A stretch of DNA of 64,000 nucleotides, taken from Billgrantia tianxiuensis. Lineage in GTDB: Bacteria > Pseudomonadota > Gammaproteobacteria > Pseudomonadales > Halomonadaceae. The stretch covers positions 3,038,001 to 3,102,000 of the forward strand of contig NZ_CP035042.1 in the NCBI RefSeq assembly GCF_009834345.1, read 5' to 3'. Of this stretch, positions 8,562 through 17,176 are shown in pieces (positions within the stretch are counted from its first letter, which is position 1; the number at the start of each line of letters is the position of its first letter). A program made the position numbers and the translations under genes. Under the pieces are notes generated by a model. The model saw only the letters and a program-made list of their open reading frames with translations, searched no databases and was not told the DNA's origin.

Positions 8562-9260
8562 TCAAAACGGATCAGTTGGCTTCGAGGGTACTTTCGGCTT
8601 CCACGTCCCCTCTGCGGATCCGCGGATACGATCCCGATTCGCTTCGATGCGATCCTGCGCCGGCTCGGCGGCCCGCTCCATCGCCCGATCCAGTCCAGGC
8701 GCCTTGGTGCGGCTGTCGGCTTCGACCTCCGCCTCTGTCTCGGCATCGGCCGCTACCTCTGATTCGTGACCGGCATCCACGCCACTCTCGGCATCCATGT
8801 CACTCTCGGCATCCATGTCACTCTCGGCATCCATGTCACTCTCCACATCCCCAGTCATGTCACCCTCGGTTTCGCCATCGACACCGGTATCGGTGCTTTC
8901 GGCATCGCCATCGACGCCACCTTCGGCACCGCCTTCGACACCGCCGTCAACGCCACCTTCGGCACCGCCATCGACGCCACCTTCGGCACCGCCTCCGACA
9001 CCGCCATCGACGCCGCCTTCGACACCGCCATCGACGCCGCCATCGACGCCGCCTTCGACACCGCCGTCAACGCCACCTTCGACACCACCTTCGGCATCTC
9101 CCGCCTGGGCCAGCAGCAACGAAGAGGACTCGACGCTCATACTCGCCGACAGGGAGGAAAGGTCATCACCCTGCCACCCTTGCGTCTCGGCATGCAGCGA
9201 AGTACCGGCCAGACCGGCAAAGATCAGTGCCATACTGGCAGTCAGTGTCTTGAGCTTCAT
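8562..9260 (-). CDS. Secreted acidic glycine-repeat protein, family unknown
   Basis: 232 residues. ATG 9260 has AGGAGG four bases upstream and is followed by a clear Sec signal peptide (MKLKTLTASMALIFAGLAG, cleavage near SLHA). Residues 56-119 are sixteen consecutive four-residue units GG(V/A)(E/D). Three DMDAES units follow, then a more ordinary Ala/Glu/Arg-rich C-terminus (AMERAAEPAQDRIEANRDR) and a basic-Pro end. Strongly acidic overall, so periplasmic or extracellular. No enzyme motif. The Gly-Val-Gly-Asp pattern could bind cations or form an extended coil; that is speculation. Repeat number may vary between strains because the DNA repeats are near-perfect. Confidence 0.75.
   Translation of the reverse strand: MKLKTLTASMALIFAGLAGTSLHAETQGWQGDDLSSLSASMSVESSSLLLAQAGDAEGGVEGGVDGGVEGGVDGGVDGGVEGGVDGGVGGGAEGGVDGGAEGGVDGGVEGGAEGGVDGDAESTDTGVDGETEGDMTGDVESDMDAESDMDAESDMDAESGVDAGHESEVAADAETEAEVEADSRTKAPGLDRAMERAAEPAQDRIEANRDRIRGSAEGTWKPKVPSKPTDPF
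8783..8836 (-). repeat. Three perfect 18-bp tandem units (DMDAES)
   Basis: Plus-strand unit CACTCTCGGCATCCATGT repeated three times without change, with decayed units on both sides. Encodes DMDAES repeats of the acidic secreted protein. Confidence 0.9.
8904..9095 (-). repeat. Sixteen 12-bp units encoding GG(V/A)(E/D)
   Basis: A 192-bp run of 12-bp units differing mainly at the V/A and D/E codons. Such an array can expand or contract by slippage in steps that keep the frame, because each unit is a multiple of three. Confidence 0.88.
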
Positions 9261-9652
9261 AGCGCCTCCTATCCCGTTTTCCCTGGGGCAACTTCGGTGA
9301 GATTCCTTCGCAGACCCGCCAGGCGAGCCCACTCGCACCATCAACCTAGCGAGCGCCATGCCAATAGCGGGATAATTTTCTGTGAAACAAGGTGTTATAA
9401 GAAAACACCGTTCTATGAATTCGCCCAAACATTGCCAATAGCGTCAAAAATGTCGCGACCAGGCAACGAAAAAACGGAAGGGAGGGAGGAATCAGTGGCT
9501 TTATCGGGGTGCCTGCCGTCTGCTTTTTACGACGCCACATCCAGGCCGCTTGGGTCGTAGGATGTCAGCTCGGCGACGCCCCATGCGAATCCTGTCGTCG
9601 AAGCGCGAGATCGCCACCTTGAGTCATGAGATTTGACTAGTACAGACGTGAA
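9261..9652. other. Intergenic stretch upstream of the repeat protein
   Basis: About 390 bp without a supported gene. It must hold the promoter of the minus-strand repeat-protein gene; the part near 9360-9420 is the most AT-rich. I could not identify convincing -35/-10 boxes. Confidence 0.4.
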
Positions 9653-9679
9653 ACAGCGGCTCCCTCAGGAAGCCGCTGT
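9653..9679 (-). terminator. Terminator of the Spy/CpxP-like gene
   Basis: Stem ACAGCGGCT / AGCCGCTGT (9 bp) with a 9-nt loop, 20 bases downstream of the gene's stop on the minus strand, followed there by TTT. Confidence 0.65.
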
Positions 9680-9698
9680 CAGAAAGCAGGACTTAGAC

Positions 9699-10169
9699 TT
9701 ACTGTGCTGGCTGGGCGGGTTGCCCTTCCTGCTGCTGCATCTGGTCCTGCAGGTCCTGCATCTGCTGTTGCTGCTGGGCAATCGCATCGTCCAGGCGCTG
9801 ACGCTGTTCCTCGGTGAATACCGCTTCGATACGTGACTGCAGCAACACCGTCTCGGCAGTGATCTCACCAGTCAGATCGCCAAGCCTTGCCGCATCCTGC
9901 CGAATGGCGTTCTCATCGAAGTCAGGCCCAACGTAATCGCCCAGGCGCGCCTGTAGCGCTTGGGCCTCCTGCTCCTTGGGTGCCAGTTGACGCTCGGCCT
10001 CGTCCAGCAGGCTGCGGATCTCCTGCTGCTGATTCTCGTCCAGGTCGAGCAACTGATCGAGCTGATCCACCTGATCGCCCTGAGGCGGAGCCTGCATCTG
10101 CTGTGCAACGGCTACGCCTGCAACACCTAGGGCGAACACGATCGTTGCCAGAAACTTGGTGAGCTTCAT
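9699..10169 (-). CDS. Spy/CpxP-like periplasmic helical protein
   Basis: 156 residues with a Sec signal peptide (MKLTKFLATIVFALGVAG, cleavage near VAVA). The mature part is entirely helical and Gln/Glu-rich, with two LTxxQ-like motifs (LDENQQQEI and FTEEQRQRL), the signature of the Spy/CpxP/LTXXQ group of periplasmic chaperones and envelope-stress or metal-response proteins. The end is a Gln-rich stretch. GGGAG is seven bases upstream of the start. Single-gene unit with its own terminator. The stress it responds to cannot be told from sequence. Confidence 0.78.
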   Translation of the reverse strand: MKLTKFLATIVFALGVAGVAVAQQMQAPPQGDQVDQLDQLLDLDENQQQEIRSLLDEAERQLAPKEQEAQALQARLGDYVGPDFDENAIRQDAARLGDLTGEITAETVLLQSRIEAVFTEEQRQRLDDAIAQQQQQMQDLQDQMQQQEGQPAQPAQ

Positions 10170-10250
10170 TTCCTACTCCCTTCCATGAGTTGCTTTCATG
10201 GCCCGAGTCTAACGGACCACTACGTCCTACCCCTGACAGCAATTCGAGCG

Positions 10251-11621
10251 TCAGGTTCGCTCACGAGAGAAAAGTTTCGGCTCGCCATGCTCGCTGGCTT
10301 CGCTCCGCGCCTGCATGCGGCGCATCAACTGCCAGGCCGCCATGCCAGCCAGCACGTTACCGAGCGCCGCTCCTATGGCCAGTCCTGCAAGACCACCGAG
10401 CGAAGCCCCCAGCCACAAGCCGGGGAGATAGCAGAGGAAGAGTCGTGCTGCCGACATGAGCATGGCACGCAGTGGCCAACCCAGCGCATTGCCGGCGGAG
10501 ACCACCAGCATACAGACGCCAAGTGCGGCATAGCTCGGCAGCAGGAAACGGATCAGCACCGTCAGATCGTCACGAACCTCGGGGCTCCCCGCCAGCAAAT
10601 GTGCCGCCCAGGGCGAGAGCAATGCCAGTATCATGCCCAGACTCAATTGCCATACCACCACGACCTTCAACGCCAAGCCGATCAGGCGCCTGATCTGAAT
10701 CCAGTCGCCGGCGCCGTAGCAGCGTCCTAGCCACGGCGGCAACGACATGGTCATGGCCAGCACCACGACCAGGGCAAGCGTCTCCAGGCGGCTTGCGAGG
10801 CCCCAGGCCGCCACGGCGGAGCCCCCAAGATCCGCCACCACCGAGACGGCAAGCATCGACGCTAGCGGCGGCATCAATTGGCTGATCATCGCTGGCCCGG
10901 CGATGCTCGCAAAGGGACGCAGCGAAGCGGCAAGCTCCAGCTTGAGTCCATGCCGTGCCAGCCAGTCGTTGCGCCGCAATCGCTTGATGGCCATCAGTAA
11001 CCCGCAACCGAAAGCAATCGCCGTGGCCCAGGCCGCCCCGGGCAACCCCAGCCCCTCCCAGGGACCAACGCCGAAAATCAGTAGCGGATCGAGCACTAGG
11101 TTGACCAGGCTCGTCATCACCATCATCTTGCCGGGCAGTCGCGTATCGCCGTGAGCGCGAAAGAGGCTGTAGACGAAATAGAGCACCGCCCCCAACCAAG
11201 CCGCGAACAGCTGCGGTGCCCAATAGTCGCGGATCAGGGCGCGCGTTATCGCATCGGCCCCCAGACGCGAGAAGATTGGCGCCTGGGTCCACCATAGCAC
11301 CAGAGCAAGCAAGGCAATGGTCGCGCTGCCTACCATCAACACCAGCGAGCCCAGGCGTCGGGCCCGCAGCGCCTCGCCGGCCCCTAGAGCGCGGGAGATC
11401 AGCGCCGCTATGGCGATACCGAGCCCAACCTGAACGCCAATGATGAGAAAGCTCAGCGGAAAGGTGAACGACTGCGCCGCCAATGGCGCCGTACCCAGAC
11501 GAGCGACAAATGCGCTGTCTACCAGTTGGAAGCCCAACAATGCCAGCACACCGATGGCCATCGGCCAGGTCTGGCGCCAAAGCGTTGCGCCCAGGGAAGT
11601 AGCGGCAGAGGCAGGAGGCAT
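10251..11621 (-). CDS. MATE family efflux transporter
   Basis: 456 residues with 12 hydrophobic segments in two similar halves, the multidrug and toxic compound extrusion fold, driven by Na+ or H+. The N-terminal half carries the family pattern VDSAFVARLGTAPLAAQSFTFPL; the second half repeats it near AVAAWGLASRLETLALV. Length matches DinF/NorM-type proteins. Start ATG 11621 has GGAG seven bases upstream. Followed in the same direction by the Spy-like gene and preceded by the EAL gene, with no evidence of an operon. Substrate unknown. Confidence 0.88.
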   Translation of the reverse strand: MPPASAATSLGATLWRQTWPMAIGVLALLGFQLVDSAFVARLGTAPLAAQSFTFPLSFLIIGVQVGLGIAIAALISRALGAGEALRARRLGSLVLMVGSATIALLALVLWWTQAPIFSRLGADAITRALIRDYWAPQLFAAWLGAVLYFVYSLFRAHGDTRLPGKMMVMTSLVNLVLDPLLIFGVGPWEGLGLPGAAWATAIAFGCGLLMAIKRLRRNDWLARHGLKLELAASLRPFASIAGPAMISQLMPPLASMLAVSVVADLGGSAVAAWGLASRLETLALVVVLAMTMSLPPWLGRCYGAGDWIQIRRLIGLALKVVVVWQLSLGMILALLSPWAAHLLAGSPEVRDDLTVLIRFLLPSYAALGVCMLVVSAGNALGWPLRAMLMSAARLFLCYLPGLWLGASLGGLAGLAIGAALGNVLAGMAAWQLMRRMQARSEASEHGEPKLFSRERT

Positions 11622-11654
11622 CCGGCGGCTCCATCGGTCAAGGGGAGCTGCATT

Positions 11655-13496
11655 CTACGTCAAAGCGCGTCCCCGCTCAGCCCGCAAGCCATTGGGCGCA
11701 CTTACCAGCCCCAGCAGGACGCGTTCGGTCATTGCCGCCGGCATCGGACGGTAGAAATAGAAGCCCTGCACGAGATCGCACTTCATCTCGCGGATCAGCT
11801 CGAGTTGCCTTTCATCCTCGACTCCCTCGGCTACTACTTCGAGTCCGAGACGATGACCGATGAACACCGCTGCTTCCATGATCGCCCTGTCCTTTGGTTC
11901 TCCCGGCGCATCCCGCACGAAGGTTCGGTCGATCTTCAATGCTGTCACCGGGAAACGCTTAAGATAGCTAAGCGATGAATAGCCGGTGCCGAAGTCGTCG
12001 ATAGAAATGCGGAAACCAAGGTGATAAAGCTCCCATAAGCCTTTGAGAATGCGTTCATCGGCTTCGATCAACACGTTCTCGGTCAACTCGATACCGATTT
12101 CCCGCGGCCCGAGCCCATGACGTGCCAGGCATTGGCGCAAACGCTCGAACATATCGGGGCGCGATAGCTGGCGTCCCGAGACGTTGATGTCGATGCGCTC
12201 CAGCGGTACACCGGCAGCCCGCCACTGCGCTCGCTGTCGGCACGCCTCCTCGATGACCCAGTCACCCAGCCGGTGTATCAGCCCAGAGCGTTCGGCAACG
12301 CGAATGAATTCATGGGGAGGAACCGCAATGCCACCGGGCAGTTCCCAGCGCAACAGTGCCTCTAGGTTCTCGATACGACCGCTGATCGCCGATACCTGGG
12401 GCTGATAATGCAACGTCAGCTCCTGAGCGTTCAGGGCTCGCTCCAGGTTTTCGGCCAAACGATGCTCCCGTACCAACTCGTCATGCAGTTGTTGGTGAAA
12501 GAAGCGTATGCTGCCCCGCCCTTCCAGCTTGGCACGGTTCTTGGCCACGTCGGCATTGCGAATCAGCTCACGCGCGCTGCCGCCGTTGTCGGGAAAGAGG
12601 CAAACGCCAATGCTGGCCGAGACACGGCGCTCATGCCCATCCAGCCCGAAAGGGCGTTTGAACAAGCCGTGAATCTTGTTGACTATCTGCAGCACGTCTT
12701 CCTCGCGATGCAGGCCAGGAAAGGCCAACACGAACTCATCGCTGGACACCCGGGACAGCAGATCGGTCGAACGTAGCTCCTTACGCAACCTGCGACTCAG
12801 TTCCACCAGCAGTTGGTCCCCCTGCTCATAGCCCAGCGCATCGTTGATCTCGACGAAATAATCGATATCCAGATAGATCAACGCCAGGCCAACGCCGCGC
12901 CGGCGCATGCCGTCGAGCACGTGTTCCAGGTCGGTCTCAAAGGTATGTCGGTTCGGTAACTGCGTCAGCCGATCGTAACGAGTGGCAAACTCGAGATCGC
13001 GATGAGCCTGTTTCTGGTCCGACAAGTCAACGTCGACACAGAACATGAGCGGATCGTCGGTATGCTCCTTGAGCATCACGTGATGCGAGAAGACCGGCAC
13101 CAGCTCGCCGCTCTTGTGCTTCAGCTCCAACTCTTCGGGTGGGATTTCTATGCCCTCATGGATCCAGGCCCGATGCGCCTGGACGACTCCCTCGCGCATG
13201 AAATCGGGAATGATCAAATCCTCTAGCAGGCCGCCCTGGGCTTCTTCCGATGTATAGCCGTAGAGCCGCGTGCTGGCCTCGTTCCAATAGATGACACGGC
13301 GGTCGCGATCATAGCCCTGCACCGCCACCTTGGGCAGGCTCTCGAGCAGCGCGCGGAAACGTTGCTCGCTTTCCAGATACTGGCGCCGCACACGCGCTAC
13401 GGCCTCATCGTTTTCCGCAGAGTCCGCAGCCGCCACGGCCGAAGGCCTCCCCAGAAACCGGCGCAGCCATCGCCTGAAGCGCTCTTCGGGGAACAT
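11655..13496 (-). CDS. PAS-GGDEF-EAL cyclic-di-GMP phosphodiesterase
   Basis: 613 residues. A PAS domain (about 45-165, with YWNEASTRLYGYTSEE) precedes a GGDEF domain whose active loop reads SSDEF instead of GGDEF, so cyclase activity is unlikely. The EAL domain (about 350-590) has every catalytic motif: EALLRW, NVSGRQL, ELTEN, IDDFGTGYSSL, KIDRTFV and VAEGVED. The expected activity is therefore hydrolysis of c-di-GMP, perhaps stimulated by GTP at the degenerate GGDEF site. No membrane helices. Start ATG 13496 has GAGGAAG four bases upstream. Could counteract the cyclase at 2691. Confidence 0.9.
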   Translation of the reverse strand: MFPEERFRRWLRRFLGRPSAVAAADSAENDEAVARVRRQYLESEQRFRALLESLPKVAVQGYDRDRRVIYWNEASTRLYGYTSEEAQGGLLEDLIIPDFMREGVVQAHRAWIHEGIEIPPEELELKHKSGELVPVFSHHVMLKEHTDDPLMFCVDVDLSDQKQAHRDLEFATRYDRLTQLPNRHTFETDLEHVLDGMRRRGVGLALIYLDIDYFVEINDALGYEQGDQLLVELSRRLRKELRSTDLLSRVSSDEFVLAFPGLHREEDVLQIVNKIHGLFKRPFGLDGHERRVSASIGVCLFPDNGGSARELIRNADVAKNRAKLEGRGSIRFFHQQLHDELVREHRLAENLERALNAQELTLHYQPQVSAISGRIENLEALLRWELPGGIAVPPHEFIRVAERSGLIHRLGDWVIEEACRQRAQWRAAGVPLERIDINVSGRQLSRPDMFERLRQCLARHGLGPREIGIELTENVLIEADERILKGLWELYHLGFRISIDDFGTGYSSLSYLKRFPVTALKIDRTFVRDAPGEPKDRAIMEAAVFIGHRLGLEVVAEGVEDERQLELIREMKCDLVQGFYFYRPMPAAMTERVLLGLVSAPNGLRAERGRALT

Positions 13497-13769
13497 AGTA
13501 CTTCCTCGTCAGGGGGCATGACGGCATCACTGCTCTCGGAACGAAACAATTGAGCCGTTTTTGTTACATCCTAGTCAGCACTGTCAGGATTCTCCTACGT
13601 CCTTGGTCGAAAGTCTCCCTTTCGCTTCCCGCGTTTGTCCCAGCCTTCTAGCTAACCAGCTACCATTCACAACTACAATACTTAACATTTAGTTTCTTTT
13701 CGCTTACATGTTGAGCGGGGCAACCCGACAACACCGGGCAATACCGCCCATTCACCTGGAGATAGCAAC

Positions 13770-14564
13770 ATGAAGCTCGACACACTCAAACATGGCTACG
13801 ACTATACCGGCATGCCCGTCGACCCGCAGGCCCACTATTGGGCACCGGGTATCAGCAGCGAGCTGGCAAACCATCACTGGGCCTTGACCGAGGTGCGTTC
13901 ACGGATCGACCTGCCAGCCTGGCAGACGTTCCTCGCCGACCTGCCCCGCGATCCCTATGTCAACCGGCGCTGGAAGCGTATGTCCTGGCTGGCACTGGAC
14001 GACAACGGCGACGTACAAGACATGGGCCATTGCCCAATGGCACAAGGCGGCGCTTTCAACGCGGCAGAAAGCATGGCGGATCGACTGCGCTACTACGAGC
14101 CTCTTACCCCAGAATTCCTCGCTCGGAGCGATGTGAAGGACTTCGTACGCGCCTGGGCCCGGCTGTGGGGCCTAGGCCCCAACGAACCGATCCTGATGCA
14201 GATTACCGGCGTACGCGGCAAGGGTCTGGTCGACCCCCTGCAGGGCCAGGGTATTCATGCCGATGGCTGCAAGGCACTGAGCATTCTGGTGCTCAAGCGC
14301 GAAAACGTCACGGGAGGGACCAATCACTTGTTTGCCGATGGCGATGGAACGTTGCCGCTACTCGACGCCACACTGGCAGAGGGCGACATTCTCCATCTTC
14401 ACGACGACCGGCTTTACCATAGCATCGACGGTATTTCCCAACTGGATCCCGAGGCTCCGTTCGAGCGCTTCATCATTATCATCAATAGCCGTTTCGTGGA
14501 CGATTTCCAGAACCGCATCCTTCGCCGGCACTTTCCCCACGCAGTATTGAACGAAACCAAGTAA
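13770..14564 (+). CDS. 2-oxoglutarate/Fe(II) dioxygenase, amino-acid-hydroxylase type
   Basis: 264 residues of the cupin-like 2OG-Fe dioxygenase family that includes the Bacillus L-isoleucine dioxygenase. The iron facial triad is recognisable as HAD in QGIHADGCKAL and a distal His in HDDRLYHSIDG, with RFIIIINSRF just after it supplying the usual Arg. Members act on free amino acids or small metabolites; the substrate here is not determinable. GGAG lies eight bases before ATG 13770. The 273 bp upstream is AT-rich and separates it from the divergent EAL gene. A shared hairpin ends it. Confidence 0.75.
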   Translation: MKLDTLKHGYDYTGMPVDPQAHYWAPGISSELANHHWALTEVRSRIDLPAWQTFLADLPRDPYVNRRWKRMSWLALDDNGDVQDMGHCPMAQGGAFNAAESMADRLRYYEPLTPEFLARSDVKDFVRAWARLWGLGPNEPILMQITGVRGKGLVDPLQGQGIHADGCKALSILVLKRENVTGGTNHLFADGDGTLPLLDATLAEGDILHLHDDRLYHSIDGISQLDPEAPFERFIIIINSRFVDDFQNRILRRHFPHAVLNETK

Positions 14565-14595
14565 ACCCTCTTGACCTGCCTCGTCCCAAAAACAG

Positions 14596-14623
14596 AACAC
14601 CCTCGGCACAAGCCGAGGGTGTT
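14596..14623. terminator. Bidirectional terminator
   Basis: Perfect 12-bp stem AACACCCTCGGC / GCCGAGGGTGTT with ACAA loop between convergent genes. On the minus strand it is followed by CTGTTTTT, so it serves the YceI gene best; it can also stop the dioxygenase transcript. Confidence 0.85.
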
Positions 14624-14644
14624 CCCGCTAAAGACCAGGGCTCG

Positions 14645-15229
14645 TTACTGACGCACACCCTCGAAAGTGACGTAGAGTTCGAGCTCATGCATCATTTCGG
14701 GAAAGTCGCTCATGTCGATGCCGAAGTCGGCAAGTGTCAGCGTCGTCGAACCTTCGAAACCGGCACGGTAGCTACCCCACGGATCCTCGCCTTCACCTAC
14801 GAGGGTCACCGGCATCTCGATTTCACGGGTCTCTCCCTTTAGGGTGAGATCGCCGGTGAGCACGCCTTCACCGTCTCCATTCGGCTCGAAACCGGTGGAT
14901 ACGAAAGTGGCGGTCGGATATTGGTCGGCACTGAGGAAATCATCGCTCAGGAAGTGGCGATCACGCTCGGCGTGGTTGGTGTTGAGGCTGTTGACCTGCA
15001 CCTCCATTTCCACGCTTGATGCCTCGAGATTCTCGGGATCGTAGTGGAAATTGCCTTCGAACTCTTCGAAGTTACCCAGAATGTAGGAATAACCGAGGTG
15101 GTTAATCTTGAACTGGACGAAGGCGTGCTGCCCCTCGGTATCCACCACGTAGTCGTCGGCCAGGGCCTGGCCGGTCAAGGCCAGGGAAGCGGCGCCAAGG
15201 GCAGTAGCGAGTGCGGCTTTCTTGAACAT
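14645..15229 (-). CDS. yceI: YceI family periplasmic protein
   Basis: 194 residues with a Sec signal peptide (ending LTGQALA). The mature part has the YceI lipocalin-like pattern: DTEGQHAFVQFKINHLG at the start, then SSVEMEVQVNSLNTN, FLSADQYPTATF and GDLTLKGETREIEMPV. These proteins bind polyisoprenoid lipids such as ubiquinone-8 in a hydrophobic cavity. AGGAG lies six bases before the ATG. The cytochrome b561 gene just upstream in the same direction is the usual partner. Confidence 0.92.
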   Translation of the reverse strand: MFKKAALATALGAASLALTGQALADDYVVDTEGQHAFVQFKINHLGYSYILGNFEEFEGNFHYDPENLEASSVEMEVQVNSLNTNHAERDRHFLSDDFLSADQYPTATFVSTGFEPNGDGEGVLTGDLTLKGETREIEMPVTLVGEGEDPWGSYRAGFEGSTTLTLADFGIDMSDFPEMMHELELYVTFEGVRQ

Positions 15230-15268
15230 GAGTCTCTCCTTGGTTGAAGCGCCCGAAGGCGCTGGCGT

Positions 15269-15823
15269 TCAACGGCGACGCGTACGTGCCGGATTCAGCA
15301 TTCTCACGAAGGTATCGTGGCGATCGAGAAAATGGTGCTTGAGGGCTGCCAGCGCATGACCTGCAGCCAGCAGGAGCAGGGCCAGTGCGCTATACCAGTG
15401 CACCTCACCGGCGATGTTTGCCTGGTTGGGCAGATGGCTCACCAGCGCCGGCACCTCGAACCAGTCGAATACGCTGATGCCACGTCCACGGGCAGTGGAA
15501 ATCAGGTAACCGCTGAGCAGGACCGTCAACATCAGCACATATAGGGCGATATGGCCCAGATGCGCCGCAAGCCGCTCCAGACGGCTGCCCTGCGCCACTG
15601 GCGTCGGCTGGAACAGGCGCCAGACGATACGCAGCAGGGTCGCGAACAACAGCAACATGCCGACGGAGCGATGCCACCACGGAGCACGGTTGTACCAGGG
15701 ATCGAAATAACCCAGGTCGGTCATCCACCAGCCGAGCACGAACAGACCAACGATGACCAGGGCACTAAGCCAATGGAAGATGATGCTGACCAGGCCCCAG
15801 CCTGATCGGGTGTTGCGCCACAT
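15269..15823 (-). CDS. Cytochrome b561 family membrane protein
   Basis: 184 residues, four membrane helices, di-haem cytochrome b561 type. Histidines suited to haem ligation occur in IIFHWLSA, WWHRSVGM, EVHWYSAL and GHALAAL. I start at ATG 15823 (GGGAG about seven bases upstream); the longer upstream extension has no homology pattern. Forms an operon with yceI, as in E. coli yceJ-yceI. Likely exchanges electrons with quinone in the inner membrane. Confidence 0.88.
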   Translation of the reverse strand: MWRNTRSGWGLVSIIFHWLSALVIVGLFVLGWWMTDLGYFDPWYNRAPWWHRSVGMLLLFATLLRIVWRLFQPTPVAQGSRLERLAAHLGHIALYVLMLTVLLSGYLISTARGRGISVFDWFEVPALVSHLPNQANIAGEVHWYSALALLLLAAGHALAALKHHFLDRHDTFVRMLNPARTRRR

Positions 15824-15923
15824 CTCGTCGCTCCCGTTGAGCTTCGTCGTCGATGGAGGGCAGCATACCGCAACGCACCATGCAGTTACGCTGAAAAAAC
15901 CGAACGCTACGTTCGTAAAAATT

Positions 15924-15964
15924 CCCGATCTCACGGGATGGGAGGCCCAGCCCGTGAGATCGGG
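15924..15964 (-). terminator. Strong intrinsic terminator after metZ
   Basis: Perfect 14-bp stem (CCCGATCTCACGGG / CCCGTGAGATCGGG) starting five bases after the metZ stop. Read on the minus strand it is followed by AATTTTTAC. Ends the long trpF-to-metZ gene block. Confidence 0.9.
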
Positions 15965-15968
15965 AGCG

Positions 15969-17165
15969 TTAGATCAGGGCGTCGAGACCGCGTGCCAGGT
16001 CGGAGCGAATGTCCTCGATGGCCTCGAGCCCCACCGCCACGCGGATCAGCCCTTCACCGATGCCTGCCGCTTCCTTCTGCGGTTGCGAAAGCCGCCCATG
16101 CGTGGTGGTGGCAGGATGAGTGATGGTGGTCTTGACGTCGCCCAAGTTGCCGGTGATCGAGAGCATGCGGGTGGCATCGATGACCGACCAGGCGGCCTCA
16201 CGCCCCCCTTTCACTTCGAAGCCCAGCACTGCACCGAAGCCGCTCTGCTGACGGCGGGCCAGCCCATGCTGCGGATGCTCCGCCAAGCCGCTGTAGTGCA
16301 CCCGCGCTACCGCCGGATGTGCCTGTAACCACTCGGCCAGTGCTTGGGCATTCTCGCAGTGGGCGCGCATGCGCAGCGAGAGTGTCTCGAGGCCCTTGGT
16401 AAAGATCCAGGCGTTGAACGGACTCAGGCATGGCCCACAGGTGCGAACGACCCCGAACACCTCCTCCAGTTCCTTGTTGCGTCCGACTACGGCGCCTCCG
16501 ACCGCACGCCCCTGCCCGTCCAGATATTTGGTGGCGGAATGGATCACCAGGTCGGCCCCCAGCGCCAACGGCTTTTGCAGCGCAGGCGTCAAAAAGCAGT
16601 TGTCGATGGCGAGCAGCGCTTCATGCCGGTGAGCGATCTCGGCAAGCGCGGCAATGTCGACCACTTCGGAGAGCGGATTGGAGGGCGTCTCGGCGAACAA
16701 CAGGCGGGTTCTGGGCGTGATCGCTGCCTCCCAGGCAGCCAGGTCGGAGAGCTCCACATAGCGCGTGGCAATGCCCAGCTTGCCAAAGTACTTGTCGAAC
16801 AGGCTGACGGTGGAACCGAACAGCGAGCGCGAGGCGACGATCTCGTCGCCGGCTTGCAGCAGGGCAAGCACCGTAGAGAGAATCGCCGCCATGCCGGAGC
16901 TCGTCGCCACGCAGCGCTCGCCTCCTTCGAGCGCCGCCAGGCGACGCTCGAAGGTATGTACCGTGGGATTGGTGAAGCGCGAGTAGACGTTGCCGCGCTC
17001 CTCCCCGCCGAACTTGCGCGCCGCCTCGGCGGCGCTGCCATAGACGAAGCTCGAGGTGGGAAAGATCGGCTCGCCATGCTCCTGCTCGTGGGTGCGCCGA
17101 TGGCCCGCGCGAATCGCCAGGGTCTCCAGCGCCCAGCTATCGTCAGGGCTCATTTCATCATTCAT
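15969..17165 (-). CDS. metZ: O-succinylhomoserine sulfhydrylase
   Basis: PLP enzyme of methionine synthesis that makes homocysteine directly from O-succinylhomoserine and sulfide. 398 residues. The Cys/Met-metabolism PLP lysine is in VIHSATKYLDGQG, with the substrate- and cofactor-binding ATSSGMAAI and ETPSNP motifs before it. It is separated from homologous cystathionine gamma-synthases mainly by context: metZ follows purF in Pseudomonas and Halomonas, as here, 11 bases after the purF stop. Ends at a strong terminator. Confidence 0.9.
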   Translation of the reverse strand: MNDEMSPDDSWALETLAIRAGHRRTHEQEHGEPIFPTSSFVYGSAAEAARKFGGEERGNVYSRFTNPTVHTFERRLAALEGGERCVATSSGMAAILSTVLALLQAGDEIVASRSLFGSTVSLFDKYFGKLGIATRYVELSDLAAWEAAITPRTRLLFAETPSNPLSEVVDIAALAEIAHRHEALLAIDNCFLTPALQKPLALGADLVIHSATKYLDGQGRAVGGAVVGRNKELEEVFGVVRTCGPCLSPFNAWIFTKGLETLSLRMRAHCENAQALAEWLQAHPAVARVHYSGLAEHPQHGLARRQQSGFGAVLGFEVKGGREAAWSVIDATRMLSITGNLGDVKTTITHPATTTHGRLSQPQKEAAGIGEGLIRVAVGLEAIEDIRSDLARGLDALI

Positions 17166-17176
17166 GCTCGGCCACC

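Noticed and set aside
8576..9300. Plus-strand open frames rich in His/Arg or Pro/Ser across the repeat protein
   Set aside because: Repeats give long open frames in every phase; only the minus-strand frame has a signal peptide and AGGAGG.
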